Assembly (NCBI GenBank): GCA_015179045.1
Contig: WHUZ01000010.1
Coordinates: 1,302,001 to 1,366,000, forward strand
Reading direction: 5' to 3'
Source: Kalaharituber pfeilii
Taxonomy: Eukaryota > Ascomycota > Pezizomycetes > Pezizales > Pezizaceae
DNA: 64,000 nt
Shown here one piece after another: positions 21,834 to 32,585 of this stretch. Within the stretch, counting starts at the first letter, position 1, and every line of letters begins with the position of its first letter. The position numbers and the translations under genes are program-made. The notes under the pieces were generated by a model. That model was not told the origin of the DNA, did not search any database, and saw only the letters and a program-made list of their open reading frames with translations.

Positions 21834-22256
21834 ATGCTCCGCCTCTTCACTTCCAAACCCCTAATCGGGCTCCGCCCGTCCCTCCTCCCTGCCGCCGCCT
21901 GCCTCTACTCCCAGGCCCCAGCCTGCCCCTCCAACGCCCGCCTCGACCGCTCCGACACCATGCCCTCCCCCACAGCCTCCTCGACCCTCACCGGCGGTGA
22001 CCGCAGTTCCTCCGACACCGGCCCCTCTGGGGGCTCCACTCCACACACAACGGAAAAGGACCGCGGCCTCGACGTACAATCTGACAGTGCGCATCGCGGA
22101 ATGGAGGAGCATGCTCAAGCGCAGAGGGACGCAGCGAAGATAGCAGAGCAGGCGGGGGGAAGCGGAAGGAAGGTCAGTTGGAACGACGAGTTCCCTAAAA
22201 AGCCTCCTGGGCCGGTCATTGGAATGCAGGATCAGACGGGTGGGGTGGGTAAGTAG
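21834..22256 (+). CDS. small putative mitochondrial protein, 140 aa
   Basis: The open frame is divergent from the RBM42-like gene, with 618 bp between the starts. From ATG 21834 the product begins MLRLFTSKPLIGLRPSLLPA, an Arg-containing, acid-free amphipathic start typical of a mitochondrial presequence. A Ser/Thr/Gly-rich middle follows. The C-terminal half has RGMEEHAQAQRDAAKIAEQ and then KVSWNDEFPKKPPGPVIGM. High GC3 supports coding. The frame ends at TAG 22254-22256, where GTAAGT overlaps the stop. An intron there (acceptor CCCACAG at about 22294) could add a different C terminus, but the continuation looks non-coding. Upstream in-frame codons lack a better ATG. Function is unknown. Confidence 0.6.
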   Translation: MLRLFTSKPLIGLRPSLLPAAACLYSQAPACPSNARLDRSDTMPSPTASSTLTGGDRSSSDTGPSGGSTPHTTEKDRGLDVQSDSAHRGMEEHAQAQRDAAKIAEQAGGSGRKVSWNDEFPKKPPGPVIGMQDQTGGVGK

Positions 22257-23241
22257 ATTTCCCCCCCCTGCCCTCCCTTCCCCATTCCCCACAGGTGCTG
22301 GCCTCTACCGTCCGTCCCCAACCCCACCTCTGCATTGTTCGTTTCTGCACTCTTCTGTCCACACTTCTGCAATCCAGACAAAACCAAAGTCCCCAGCAAT
22401 GATTACTAGTTTTTTCTTGTATTCTCTCATCAGCACCAAATAAATATGAAAAATGGGCCACCAACTGACGCAAACTGCCACAAATTATTCAAAAGCCCAA
22501 AGAGGTGGAATCTCACCCGGCGAAGGTCGAAAAGGCACCGTTTCGCAGGTGGAAAGCGATCGAGGATGAGATGTCGGAGGTTGGTGTGCGATGGGCGTTA
22601 GGGTGACGGAAGAAGGGGAGGAAAAAGAAAAAAAAAGAAATTCGTGGGAGGGAAAATGGGTAGGTTTGGGTGATGGCGTTTTTTTTTTTTCTTTTTTTGG
22701 TATATTATTGAATTCCTATTTTTTTTTTAATTGTTTTTTGGTCATGCATTGCTAGAAAGGAAACATTCATCTTTTGCCCTTGGACTTTGAGTTTGAAAAG
22801 AAGTACTTGTACGGTGGGTGCGTCTACGTAAACAGTTATCCATTTGTTATTCATCCGTCATGCTATTGTTCAGGGTAATACGCATCATTTATCCGTCACG
22901 AGTCCCTCGAACCTTATTGCGCAAAAGCTCCTTTTCACCACATGATTGGTAGAGTTCATGTAGTTGTAGTTCACAACATCCACTGCCTCAAGTTTTTCTT
23001 TTTAAAGCCGAGATGTCTGTTACAAGTGATATTCCAGTTTTCCCACCCCCCTAAATCGCGTGATTACCTCTAACCATCCCCCATACCAAGAACTCCCCAA
23101 TACCGCAGCCTAAACCAAACAAAAACAGAATGAATATGTAAAGCTAATCTAATTTGATATCGCATCCAACAAAAAGGGTCTCAAAAAATCTCTCTCATAC
23201 ACACATACATACTCCTTCTAGATCCCCTCAAACTCTGCAAC
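22257..23241. other. intergenic
   Basis: T-rich tracts at 22678-22700 and 22720-22738. No gene is seen. Confidence 0.5.
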
Positions 23242-25718
23242 TTACATCCCACTAACATCCCGCCCCTTGACCAAATGCACAAACCTCCTGATTTTTCTCA
23301 AATCTTGCCTCCCGTCCGTTTCCACCCCACTTGACACATCGACGCCTATCACGCTACCCCCCTTTGCCTTGCCCTCCCTGTCACCCGTGGCCTTGCCCAC
23401 CACGTCCCTGACATTCTTCTCGTCCAGTCCTCCAGCAAGCAATACCCCGACCCCCCCACCGTCCTCAAGCACCCTCTTCACCTTATCAATATCGACCAGC
23501 TCCCCGGTCCCGCCGGCGCCGGAATCGAGTAACGCCACGGCGTGGTATCCGCGCCTGAAGACTTCAGATGCCGGCGACCCAGGACTGAATTTCTTTATGA
23601 CAGGGCACGGAATTAGACGAGCCCATTCTTGGGGCTCGGATCCATGGAGCTGGACAATGTCAAGCTCCAGCAGCTTCTGTAACCGGAGCACCTCGTTCAG
23701 TGGCTGGTCCCTGAATACTCCGATGAGTAGCGCTCGTGCAGGGTGTAGCAGCGCAGCGTCGGTCCCATGGGTAAACCAGTCTTTTGCGTTTGTTGCTCCT
23801 GAGGAAGTTGCGGAAGCGAGTTCGGGCAGTGAGGATGCGTCGACGCCAGGCTTGTACGTGCTGTGGACGACCTCTGAGATCGCTTTGGCGGTGGCAAAGT
23901 CGACGGAGCGTTTGGTGCCGGGGACGAGGATCATGCCAACCAGGTCGGCGCCGGATTCGACGGCGACTTTGGCGGCTTCGACGGTGCGGGTGCCGCAAAT
24001 TTTGACGAGTAGGGTGGAGCTGGGGCAGGGACAACCGCCTGCACCTGTGGAAGTTTTGACGGGGGCGGGGATATCGTTTAGAAGGGTACGTATGCAGCTG
24101 TCGACGTCCTTGCCCGCGCGCATGAGGGTCTCGCCGACAAGTATTGCACCTACACTCTCAGCTTCGTATCGTGCTACGTCGTCTCTCGTCGCTATCCCGC
24201 TCAATGCACATAGGATGACCTCATTCGGATCAACCATGCTAACCAGCCCGCTGGTCGTTCCCAGATCTACCTTGAAGCAGTGCAAGTCCCGGTTATTGAC
24301 TCCAATGACCTTTGACCCAATTGATAATGCTCTTTCCATCTCCTCTTTATTATTCACCTCTACTAGCGGCTCCATGCCGAGGGACTTGCTGTAATTATAC
24401 AGTCTCTCCAAGAGCTCCTGGTCCAGCATCTTTACAATCAGTAGCACCGTATCCGCACCGGCAAGCCGTGCTTCCAGGATCTGGTACTCATCGAATATGA
24501 ATTCCTTCCGTAAGATAGCAGGGCGGTTTGGCATCCCTTCCACAGCTTGTCGGGCAGCACGGAGATCGTCGATTGAGCCTTTAAACCACTTTGGTTCCGT
24601 CAGGACGGAGATGGCGGCTGCGCCGGAAAGGGCGTAAGTTCTTGCTTGTAGTGCTGCATTTACGTGCAGGTCGATGTCACCCTTTGATGGCGACGCCCGT
24701 TTGATTTCCGCCATGAGAGCGACCTTGGTCGAAACTGCGCGCAGGCGCGCAGGGAAGTCGATGGGGGGAGGCGAGATCCCGAGGGAGTACAGGGTCTCAA
24801 GGTCCTCTGGGCGCTGGGACGGAACGAGCTTTTGGGCGGCGACGAGTTCGCGGCGGTGGGCGTAGATTTTGTCGAGGATGGAAGGTTCTTTAGCGGGGGT
24901 GGAGGTGCTGGCGGTTTGTTCTGACGCAGTCTTGGCTGCCTCCTCGCTGTAACATTCTTTCCAGGTGCCGCCTTTCATTTCCAAAAAATTGCGGATGATG
25001 AGTCGGCCTTCTTCGGTAAGGATGCTTTCGGGATGGTATTGAACGCCCTCGACGGTGTATTCCTTGTGCCGTACGCCCATGATGATGCCGGAGTCGGTCC
25101 AGGAGGTGACTTCAAGTTCTTTTGGCAGTGTGGCGTGTGTTCCGGCTAGGGAGTGGTACCTGGTGACAGCAACGCCCTGGGGGACGTTCTTGTAGATGCC
25201 GCGTCCATCGTGCTTGATTTGGCTGGTCTTGCCGTGGACAATCTCACCGGCATACTTGACGTCTCCGCCGAAGACTGAGAAGATGCATTGCCTACATAGA
25301 GTTGCACAATTAGCTTTCTCCCCAGCCCAGGGCTTGGCCCTACAACCCTTGATGGTGGGGTAGAAGTGTGGGGTAACGAGAATGAGGAAAACTGTAAAAC
25401 GTACTCTCCCATACACACACCCAGGACTGGAATCTTTCCCGCGAAATACCGAATGCAGTCCTTACTTATCCCCGCGTCCTTGTCCGGGTGCCCAGGCCCC
25501 GGGGAGACGACAAGCTGCGTAGGTTTTGCGTCTATGACTTCTTGGAGTGTGATCTTGTCGTTGCGGTGCACAGTAACGTTCGCACCCTCGAGAGTAAGGA
25601 ATTGGTAAACGTTCCAGGTGAATGAGTCATAGTTGTCTATCATGACCACATTGCTGGCGGAAGGGAGGGGCTCATGACGAGAGTCGGGAGTAGGGTTTGC
25701 ATGTATGCTGATAGGCAT
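23242..25718 (-). CDS. trpC: trifunctional tryptophan biosynthesis protein (GATase-IGPS-PRAI), 787 aa
   Basis: This fused enzyme supplies the glutamine amidotransferase of anthranilate synthase, indole-3-glycerol phosphate synthase and phosphoribosylanthranilate isomerase. Two exons, 25718-25405 and 25291-23242, are joined by a 113-nt intron (GTACGT...TGTAG) that splits the Glu codon after GVCMG. The GATase domain (about 20-215) has [27 protein letters not shown], nucleophile Cys in GVCMGEQ and QYHPES. The IGPS domain (about 243-510) has [38 protein letters not shown] and [14 protein letters not shown]. The PRAI domain (about 532-787) has [30 protein letters not shown] and GVDVSSGVE. Codons above 25718 stay open but contain no ATG. 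Order and length match ascomycete TrpC/TRP1. The partner subunit TrpE is not in the window. Confidence 0.97.
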
Positions 25719-25830
25719 CGTGGACTGTTGCTCTATGAGCTCAAGAGGCTGTTCGGTGGAGGATGGAGCAAATGAAGGTGCGATGTGTAAGAATGTCACT
25801 TCTCACCCCGGCCCAGGATTGGGTCAAGAT

Positions 25831-25915
25831 CTGCAAGCGGGGGGGATTAAGTGATATTATCAAATTAAAAAAAATGAAAAAATGAAAAAATGAAAAAATG
25901 AAAGAAAAGAATGAT
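25831..25915 (+). repeat. diverged copy of the A-tailed micro-repeat (family A)
   Basis: CTGCAAGCGG...GATTAAGTGATATT at 25831-25858 matches the 3' half of the copies at 26.1 and 27.5 kb. It is followed by A-rich DNA with several AAAAAATG units (about 25870-25905). The 5' half differs and no target duplication is evident. Confidence 0.45.
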
Positions 25916-26118
25916 ACAAGATTGTTTCAAAATTCCGTATTTATCTGAATGTCCGTAAGCATCTGAATTCATTTAGTCTGACGTCTGACGGGTGTCTCAA
26001 AAGGACCCGTTTCAAAGCGGGATCCTCAATGACCGACGTTATGCATATCACTCCCCTGCCTCACTCAGCCTTATCCTTTTTTCCCTCCCTCATGGTCGGG
26101 TGGAGGCCGGGGGGTGGT

Positions 26119-26203
26119 AGCTATATGAAGCTTTTTTTTTTTTTTTTTTTAATTTCACGTAACCCCGCTTGCAGCTGTTCGCCATGGCAGGGCAGCTATA
26201 TGA
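26119..26203 (-). mobile_element. A-tailed micro-retroposon, family A, with 10-bp target duplication
   Basis: AGCTATATGA occurs at 26119-26128 and again at 26194-26203. Between them, read on the minus strand, is a 43-bp body with CCTGCCATGGCGAACAGCTG then CAAGCGGGGTTACGTG, ending ATT. A tail of about 20 A follows. Body, tail and direct repeats have the layout of a tiny retroposed sequence. Confidence 0.7.
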
Positions 26204-27535
26204 GGCTGGGTCGGGAAGTCAGTGAGTGGCATGTGAAGACTGGACTGGCAATTGATTTCTTCCCGCCAGGTGAGGGGAAGGGGAAGGGGGGAAGCGTTGA
26301 TGGAAAGCTATGTATTTCAGTTAGAGTGAATGAGAAATTGACCACGTAACCTTAGATGGTACTGCTCGTACTATATGCGAACGAGCAGACAGAATACATA
26401 TTCACATAGACAAACATGTACAGTACTGCGGCCTAGCAAGAAATTTCTGGACATATTGCTGGATATTTCTGAGTCTGAGCGGTACATATAGTTTCTCGAG
26501 ATGCAATTATGTATCAACTTGTGTTAATTGTTTTAGTTTCTTGAACTGAAAAATTCTACACTGACATCCATTTCCTGCCCGGCTGGAGGGTTGGCGGCAT
26601 TCATTGGCCTCGTAGTGTTTAGGTGCTTCCCACTTTCGCGGTTGGATCATATCATGGCCGCTCTACACAGACCTATATAGCCTGTAAGGCCTGAGAAGAA
26701 TTTAGGAGAAACTCTCATTGATATATTTTACGAATGTTCCCCGTCACAAGCTTGCTATCATTGAATTCAGTTCAGAGGGACTACTGACTTACGTGACTGC
26801 CGATCTATTTCAATGCTGAAAATAAAATTGCAACTGGGTATCTAAGTACTTAACTTGCTTACCTCTCAACAGCCTGCCTACTTACTCGCTTAACTTAGTT
26901 CGTAATTGGATGGGTTTGGAGTTACCTGTCTATCTGTGTTCTCCACGGATGGATAGAACTAGGTCTGGCGGAATTCTAATGAAGAAGAAGTGTACATATG
27001 CAGGGAGCAATCGACGCATCTTTATATGTCTTGTAGGAGGGAACTCAGTGTACCCAAACAATGCCATCATGGCCATTGACTTTGAAATTCACAGAGCTAA
27101 GGGTTGCTTGTATACCTTGACTCCGGTCCATGTTGGCCATGTATACTAGTATGAATGGCAAATAACTCTGAGGTCAAAATAAGCTGATCTGGGTAAAAGG
27201 TTTTGGATTCAGGGTAATGCTGCGCTTTCAAGTAGCCTAGCTTGCTGACCCGATGTTCGGTACTTGATACTTACTGTACGTTGCAATTGTGATGTATGAA
27301 GAGGTGCTATATCAAGCACATAGGTAACGAGCGTTCGATCTTCGCAAAACAGACCCCTGAACGGTGTATGTTACCGTACTCATGTATAGGAAATCCCAGC
27401 AGAGAAACAAACAAGACTCAAGAAAGAAATATCAGTCTACTGAACTCACAGGGTCACAATTAAAGAGGTCAAGCTTTAAACACATAGAAGATGACACACC
27501 TGAACAGGAGGATATAGCATGCTCAACCTCCCAAG
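26204..27535. other. intergenic
   Basis: AT-rich, no supported gene. ORFs at 26910-27149 and 27364-27579 show no family signal; the second runs into the repeat. Confidence 0.45.
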
Positions 27536-27635
27536 CCACAACATGTCCTGCCATGGCGAACAGCTACAAGCGGGGTTAAGTGATATTAAAAAAAAAAAAG
27601 AAAAGAAAAAAAAAAAAAAAAAAAACCACAACATG
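27536..27635 (+). mobile_element. A-tailed micro-retroposon, family A, with 10-bp target duplication
   Basis: CCACAACATG at 27536-27545 is repeated exactly at 27626-27635. The insert has a 42-bp body (27546-27587), CCTGCCATGGCGAACAGCTA then CAAGCGGGGTTAAGTG and ATATT. An A-rich tail of 38 bp interrupted by G follows. The body differs from the 26.1-kb copy at about three positions. Confidence 0.75.
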
Positions 27636-28783
27636 CCATGTGTAGATAATCAGTGTGTAACACGGAACGAATCAATAGTGAAGTGAAGGCCCAACGGATG
27701 ACATTTTCCCCACAGCTGTATCTCAATTTAAAATCAGACAATCTATTACGGCTATGCAACCCGCCTAGCTAAACCTCGTAGGGTCAAAATTCGACCTTGC
27801 GAAGGTACGAAGCGGAACAGGGTAACACCAGGCATGACGGGTGAGGTGCTTTACAACTCGAGCAGCTCCGCCGTGAAGCGAGAGCAATTGCGCTTCACAG
27901 TCAAAGGGCAGAGACTGACAGCTGCTGTTGAGTTCTGTCACCGCGATGAGCAAGCCTCTCTTGCCTGCCCCGCCCTCCCCCGCCGATTCCCCGGCTGACT
28001 CAAGCGCATATCCTAATTCACTGCCGGCCCCCGAGGAGATAGCAATCAATTGTGTCAGCCCGGGAACCGCGGCTGCAACGTACGAACCGCGATATCATAA
28101 TCCAAGGCCAGATCCTCTGCCTTCCGCCGGCACTGCTTATCGATAGGCCTGCGCACGCGTGCTGCTGATTATACTGTGCCCACTCACCGCTCGCCGTGCC
28201 GCCAAGAAGGAAAGTTGCGGGCATTGGGTCATACCACGTGATATCTATCTCTCTGCCATCGCCTCCCCTCCCCACCTCGGTGGTGAATGCATGCGCGGAA
28301 AAAAAAGGGAAAAAAAAAAAAAAAAGCTGCAGCGTTCTTCCACAGAGATTTTCTCCGGTGACGGTCGTGTGCGTGCTAAGTAATAAACCCTAGGCCATAT
28401 TAATACCCACCACGCAGCCCCCTCCCGAGTCTTGCTTTCCCCCGCCGTTATCTGATCTGACCAGCCGACTCAATCAGATCCTACTTTTGCCCTCGTTCAT
28501 TGAAACGAAACAGATATCGTTGTGTTCCCGCGCCCGCCCAAGAAGTGCAAAGTACCCATCCATATCCAGTAAGCTAGGCTTTGCTACTGACTCCTATCCC
28601 CAACCTCTGCGGTCACTTTTCGATTGCCGGCTCACAGGTTCTTCCTCGCCGACCCGCAAACGTCACCATATCTCGCCAGCCACTGCTTCAATCAGTACCA
28701 GGGAGGCTTCATACCGAAGCATACTTATACAAATCATATATAAAACAAAAGGTCAGTAACGGACGAAAGAGGAATATCTCAAG
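27636..28783. other. intergenic, upstream region of the glutaredoxin gene
   Basis: No gene is supported. Two A-runs lie at 28299-28325. The last 300 bp is pyrimidine-rich and probably promoter plus leader. Confidence 0.45.
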
Positions 28784-29596
28784 ATGGTCCAAGTGCATAC
28801 CCCCAAGTCTGAGGGCGAGCTCAAAACTCTCGTCGACGCTGCTCCAAAGGACGGCTTCATCGCTTTGAGCTTTTACACAAGCTGGGCCGCTCCATGCAAG
28901 CAGATGTCCGAGACTTTCAAAGCCATTGCAGCTACGCAGCCCAGCAGCTCTCTCTTCATCTCCATCGACGCTGAAGAGTTTCCCGACGTCAGCGAAGAGT
29001 ACGAGGTTTCTGCTGTACCCTTCTTTGTGCTCCTCAAAGGTGGTAAGAAGGTCGGCCAGGTTAGTGGTGCAGACCCCAAGGAACTGCAGAGGAAAATTGA
29101 GCAATACTCTTCACCCACTGGAGCAACAACCAGCGCTACCATCCCTCCCGCTCAAGAAACTGCTGCTCTATCGATACCCACCGATGATGCTGCCACAAAT
29201 GGCGCAGAGGAGCCTGAAGAACTAAATGAGAGGCTAAGCAAACTGGTCAAAGCAGCACCTGTCATGCTGTTCATGAAGGGCACTCCAGCGGCGCCGCAAT
29301 GCGGGTTTAGCAGGCAGATGGTCGGTCTGCTGAGAGATCATCAAGTCAGATACGGATTCTTTAATATTCTGGCGGACGATGAGGTTAGGCAGGGCCTCAA
29401 GGTGTTTTCAAATTGGCCTACATATCCACAGCTATACGTCGGAGGCGAGCTTGTCGGGGGGCTGGACATTGTAGGATCTCTTTCAATTTCTTGCTCTTTA
29501 CATGAAAAGAATACTAATCAAGTGGCAAATCTACAGGTCAAGGAGGAATTCGAAAACGATCCAGACTTCTTGAAGAACGTTAACGTGGAGGCATAG
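28784..29596 (+). CDS. GRX4: monothiol glutaredoxin Grx3/Grx4 type (thioredoxin-Grx), 248 aa after splicing
   Basis: The family binds a [2Fe-2S] cluster through the CGFS cysteine and glutathione, and signals iron status in cytosol and nucleus. The N-terminal thioredoxin-like domain (1-105) has SWAAPCKQM with Cys38. After an acidic linker, the Grx domain has MLFMKGTPAAPQCGFSRQMV with active Cys173, then WPTYPQLYVGGELVGGLDI. The frame is open throughout, but 29471-29536 is a probable 66-nt intron. It has a GTAGGA start, TACTAAT branch site at 29511-29517 and CTACAG end. Removing it restores the family sequence GGLDI-VKEEFENDPDF. Because it is 3n and stop-free, unspliced mRNA would encode 22 extra residues. 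The final residues LKNVNVEA end the protein. Confidence 0.95.
   Translation: MVQVHTPKSEGELKTLVDAAPKDGFIALSFYTSWAAPCKQMSETFKAIAATQPSSSLFISIDAEEFPDVSEEYEVSAVPFFVLLKGGKKVGQVSGADPKELQRKIEQYSSPTGATTSATIPPAQETAALSIPTDDAATNGAEEPEELNERLSKLVKAAPVMLFMKGTPAAPQCGFSRQMVGLLRDHQVRYGFFNILADDEVRQGLKVFSNWPTYPQLYVGGELVGGLDIVGSLSISCSLHEKNTNQVANLQVKEEFENDPDFLKNVNVEA
29471..29536 (+). other. stop-free 66-nt intron in the glutaredoxin gene
   Basis: GTAGGA donor, TACTAATC branch site and CTACAG acceptor. Translated, it gives a 22-residue insert absent from the family, directly after the GGLDI loop. Confidence 0.85.
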
Positions 29597-30497
29597 ATGA
29601 ACGAGTGACTTCAGGCTGGTGATGGACTCTAGACGTTGCTATGATGCAGCTGGAGGTTATCTTTCTGTTCCTCTTTTTGCGTTACCGGTAGATTCTTTTC
29701 TTGCATGGTGTTACGACTTTAGTCTGGATGGGTACTTGAGAATGGTAGAAAAGGCATCAAACAGGGGCAACTAGAGACTTCTCCATCCCTTTAGCAAATG
29801 CATCGAGCCTCCCAGCCCGCTTCGTGGACGGCGATTCATTGGTTGTTGCATTTCCGCCTACTTCCTCACACAAGCACGCATGACACGTGATTTGCCGACC
29901 CTGCTATTACCTTGTTTGTCATTCGGTTTTCGCGAAATCGGAATATACATTTTTTTGCAGCAACGTACCGTGATTGCTTGTTTGTACCTTCTATTCTGGT
30001 GTTTTAGGCTTTGGTGTTGGCTGGTACACTTGCTTCATCTTTGGTGGATTTCCATCAAGATCATCCTTTCTATGCTTGTTTACTTCCTGTCCATCTCTTT
30101 TCTTTACATTGAAATTCAAACCCCCAATTTCTCTTTCAAGATCCTCAAATCTCGAGGTGCAATACTGTTTTTCGTAGTGTCATAAACTTGCTAATATATA
30201 CGAAAACCCGCCCCCCGCTCTTATCAGATCCGCCAAACTCTTGGCGCAGGACACCTTCGCACCCCTCGCTTCCGTATGAAGTAGTTGCCTAATTGCAGTC
30301 GATTTGCGTTGACTCGATTGTCCAAACTGTGCAAACTTTTTGCAATCACGACTTCCAACGACTTCCCATCACCATCCCCGCTCCACTGCAGCTCTCCCAA
30401 GGCCCTCCATAATTGACACTGTATTTTGTGTTGCAATTGTAACCACCTATTCCACTCAATTGCCTCTTCTAGTTTCGTTTCTATACTTCTAACTACA
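29597..30497. other. intergenic between GRX4 and ARG4
   Basis: The 3' flank of the glutaredoxin gene and the promoter of ARG4. ORFs at 29880-30185 are T-rich shadows. Confidence 0.5.
30310..30315 (+). promoter_or_regulatory. possible Gcn4/CPC1 site upstream of ARG4
   Basis: TGACTC lies 183 bp before the ARG4 ATG. This is the core recognised by Gcn4-type activators of amino-acid biosynthesis, which fits the gene. A hexamer occurs by chance often, so the call is tentative. Confidence 0.35.
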
Positions 30498-32005
30498 ATG
30501 ACATCCTCGGCCAAACTATGGGGCGGCCGCTTCACTGGTAAGTTGAAGAATCCTTCATTCAACAAACTGTCTTGAAAATTCCACCGTCTTCTACCAATCT
30601 TTCTATGGATTGGAGTAATGTAGAAAGTTACCATGGTGCTAACAAGCTTCACAACCCCCCAGGGAAAACCGATCCCTTGATGACCACCTACAATGAATCC
30701 ATCCACTACGACAAACGCATGTACAAAGCTGACATCCTCGGCTCCAAAGCATACGCCAAAGCCCTCTGCCGCGTCGGCATCCTCACCGAATCAGAGCTCG
30801 ACCGCATGCTGTCCGGCCTTGACATGGTCGCCATCGAATGGGAAGCCGAGGCCTTCGAGATCGTCCCTGGTGTTGACGAGGACATTCACACGGCCAATGA
30901 ACGCCGCCTCAGCGAACTCATCAGCCCCAGCATTGCCGGGAAACTGCACACCGGCCGCTCCAGAAACGACCAGGTCGCTACCGACATGCGGATTTGGCTC
31001 CGGGATGCTATTGACGAATTGGATTCCGTCCTTGCCGACTTCCTCCGGGTGACTGTAGCTCGCGCGGAAGAGGATCTCGATGTCCTAATGCCGGGGTACA
31101 CACACCTTCAGCGCGCACAACCAATCCGCTGGTCGCATTGGTTGATGGCCCACGCCGTCTGGTTCCGCCAGGACCTCGACCGCCTCCGCCAGCTGCGGCC
31201 CCGCGTCAACCTTTGCCCACTCGGCTGCGGTGCCCTTGCCGGCAACGCCTTCTCCGTCGACCGCGACTTTCTCGCAAAGGAACTCGGCTTTGACGGTGTG
31301 GTACCAAACTCGCTGTTTGGCGTCGCAGACCGTGACTTTGTAGTCGAGACCCTCTCGTGGAGCGCCATGCTCATGGGCCACATCTCACGATGGTCAGAAG
31401 ACCTCATCGTGTACTCGACTGGCGAGTTCGGGTTTGTAACTCTCGCGGACGCATATTCCACTGGCAGCTCTCTCATGCCGCAGAAGAAGAACCCGGACTC
31501 CCTTGAACTGCTTCGAGGCAAGTCCGGGCGAGTATTCGGCCAAATGGCAGGCTTCATGTACACCCTCAAGGGCCTTCCGCTCACGTACAACAAGGACCTC
31601 CAAGAGGACAAGGAGCCCCTCTTCGACTGCATCCGCACCGTCCTCGACTCCATCCGGATCGCAACCGGCGTCCTATCCACGCTTAACGTCCACCGGGAGA
31701 AAATGCGCGCCGCGCTCACCGCAGACATGCTGGCGACCGATCTGGCGGATTACCTTGTGCGCAAGGGCGTCCCGTTCCGGCAGACGCACCATATCAGCGG
31801 AAGCGCGGTGCGGCTGGCGGAGCAGAAGGGCTGCCAGATTAGCGAGTTGAGCGTGCAGGAGCTGAAGGGCCTGTGTGACAAGTTTGAGGATGATGTGGTG
31901 GGAGTGTTTGATTTTGAGACGAGCGTCGAAAGGAGGGCGGCAAAGGGCGGCACGGCGAGGTCGTGTGTGGTGGAGCAGATTGAGGAGGTGAAGAGGGGAT
32001 TGTGA
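30498..32005 (+). CDS. ARG4: argininosuccinate lyase, 460 aa
   Basis: The enzyme cleaves argininosuccinate to arginine and fumarate, the last step of arginine synthesis. Exon 1 (30498-30537) encodes [14 protein letters not shown] 125-nt intron (GTAAGT, GCTAACA branch site, CCCCAG) splits the next Gly codon. Exon 2 (30663-32005) opens with [20 protein letters not shown]. Fumarase-superfamily signatures are present: [28 protein letters not shown] and the loop [12 protein letters not shown] (about 281-292). The block [15 protein letters not shown] is near the C terminus. Length and both termini agree with fungal Arg4. High GC3 throughout. A TGACTC box upstream suggests general amino-acid control. 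Confidence 0.97.
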
Positions 32006-32585
32006 CAGGTTTCTTGTGCAGGGTTTTTGTGGGAGCTAGTGCAGGATAGTTTGCATCTTTTTTTTTATTTTTTTATTTTATAATATTGTGTCTCGAGATT
32101 TCTGAAACAAGAAAGGATACAAAGGTGTTTTGTTATTCTAACTAAGGTAGCTTCTGGAGTAGCTCCTTGTATGTTTCTGAAAGGGAAAAAAAAAACTCTC
32201 TTCCCACTCCATTCCTCACAGATCATTGTCAATACCCCCACCCTCCTTATATTATACGCCCATTACCCTGAAAAACAGGACCCACCGCTCCCTATTCTAT
32301 CTTTATCTTTGTAACACACACGCACACACACAAACATCACAAAATAACAAACGAACAACCATAAAAAAAAAATAAACAGTTTATCTAGATCGTAAACATT
32401 TCATAACCCGTCCACCCTGCACCCCCCCTCACCCGCCCTCAAATTCGTAAAGAAAAAGAAAAATAAATTAAAAAAAATTGGACAAAAACAAGAAAATGCC
32501 CCACATTTACAATCGCATAGCAGGAGAAAATGCAAAAAGAAAATCATAACATTAATGAAGCATCTCCGGCTCCCCAGCTTCCTCC
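32006..32585. other. intergenic between convergent genes
   Basis: Both flanking genes end here. T- and A-runs (32059-32080, 32364-32373, 32470-32478) are likely in 3' untranslated regions. No gene is seen. Confidence 0.5.

Noticed and set aside
23267..24394. 375-codon ORF opposite trpC
   Set aside because: This is the antisense shadow of a highly GC3-biased gene; the IGPS and PRAI motifs are on the other strand.
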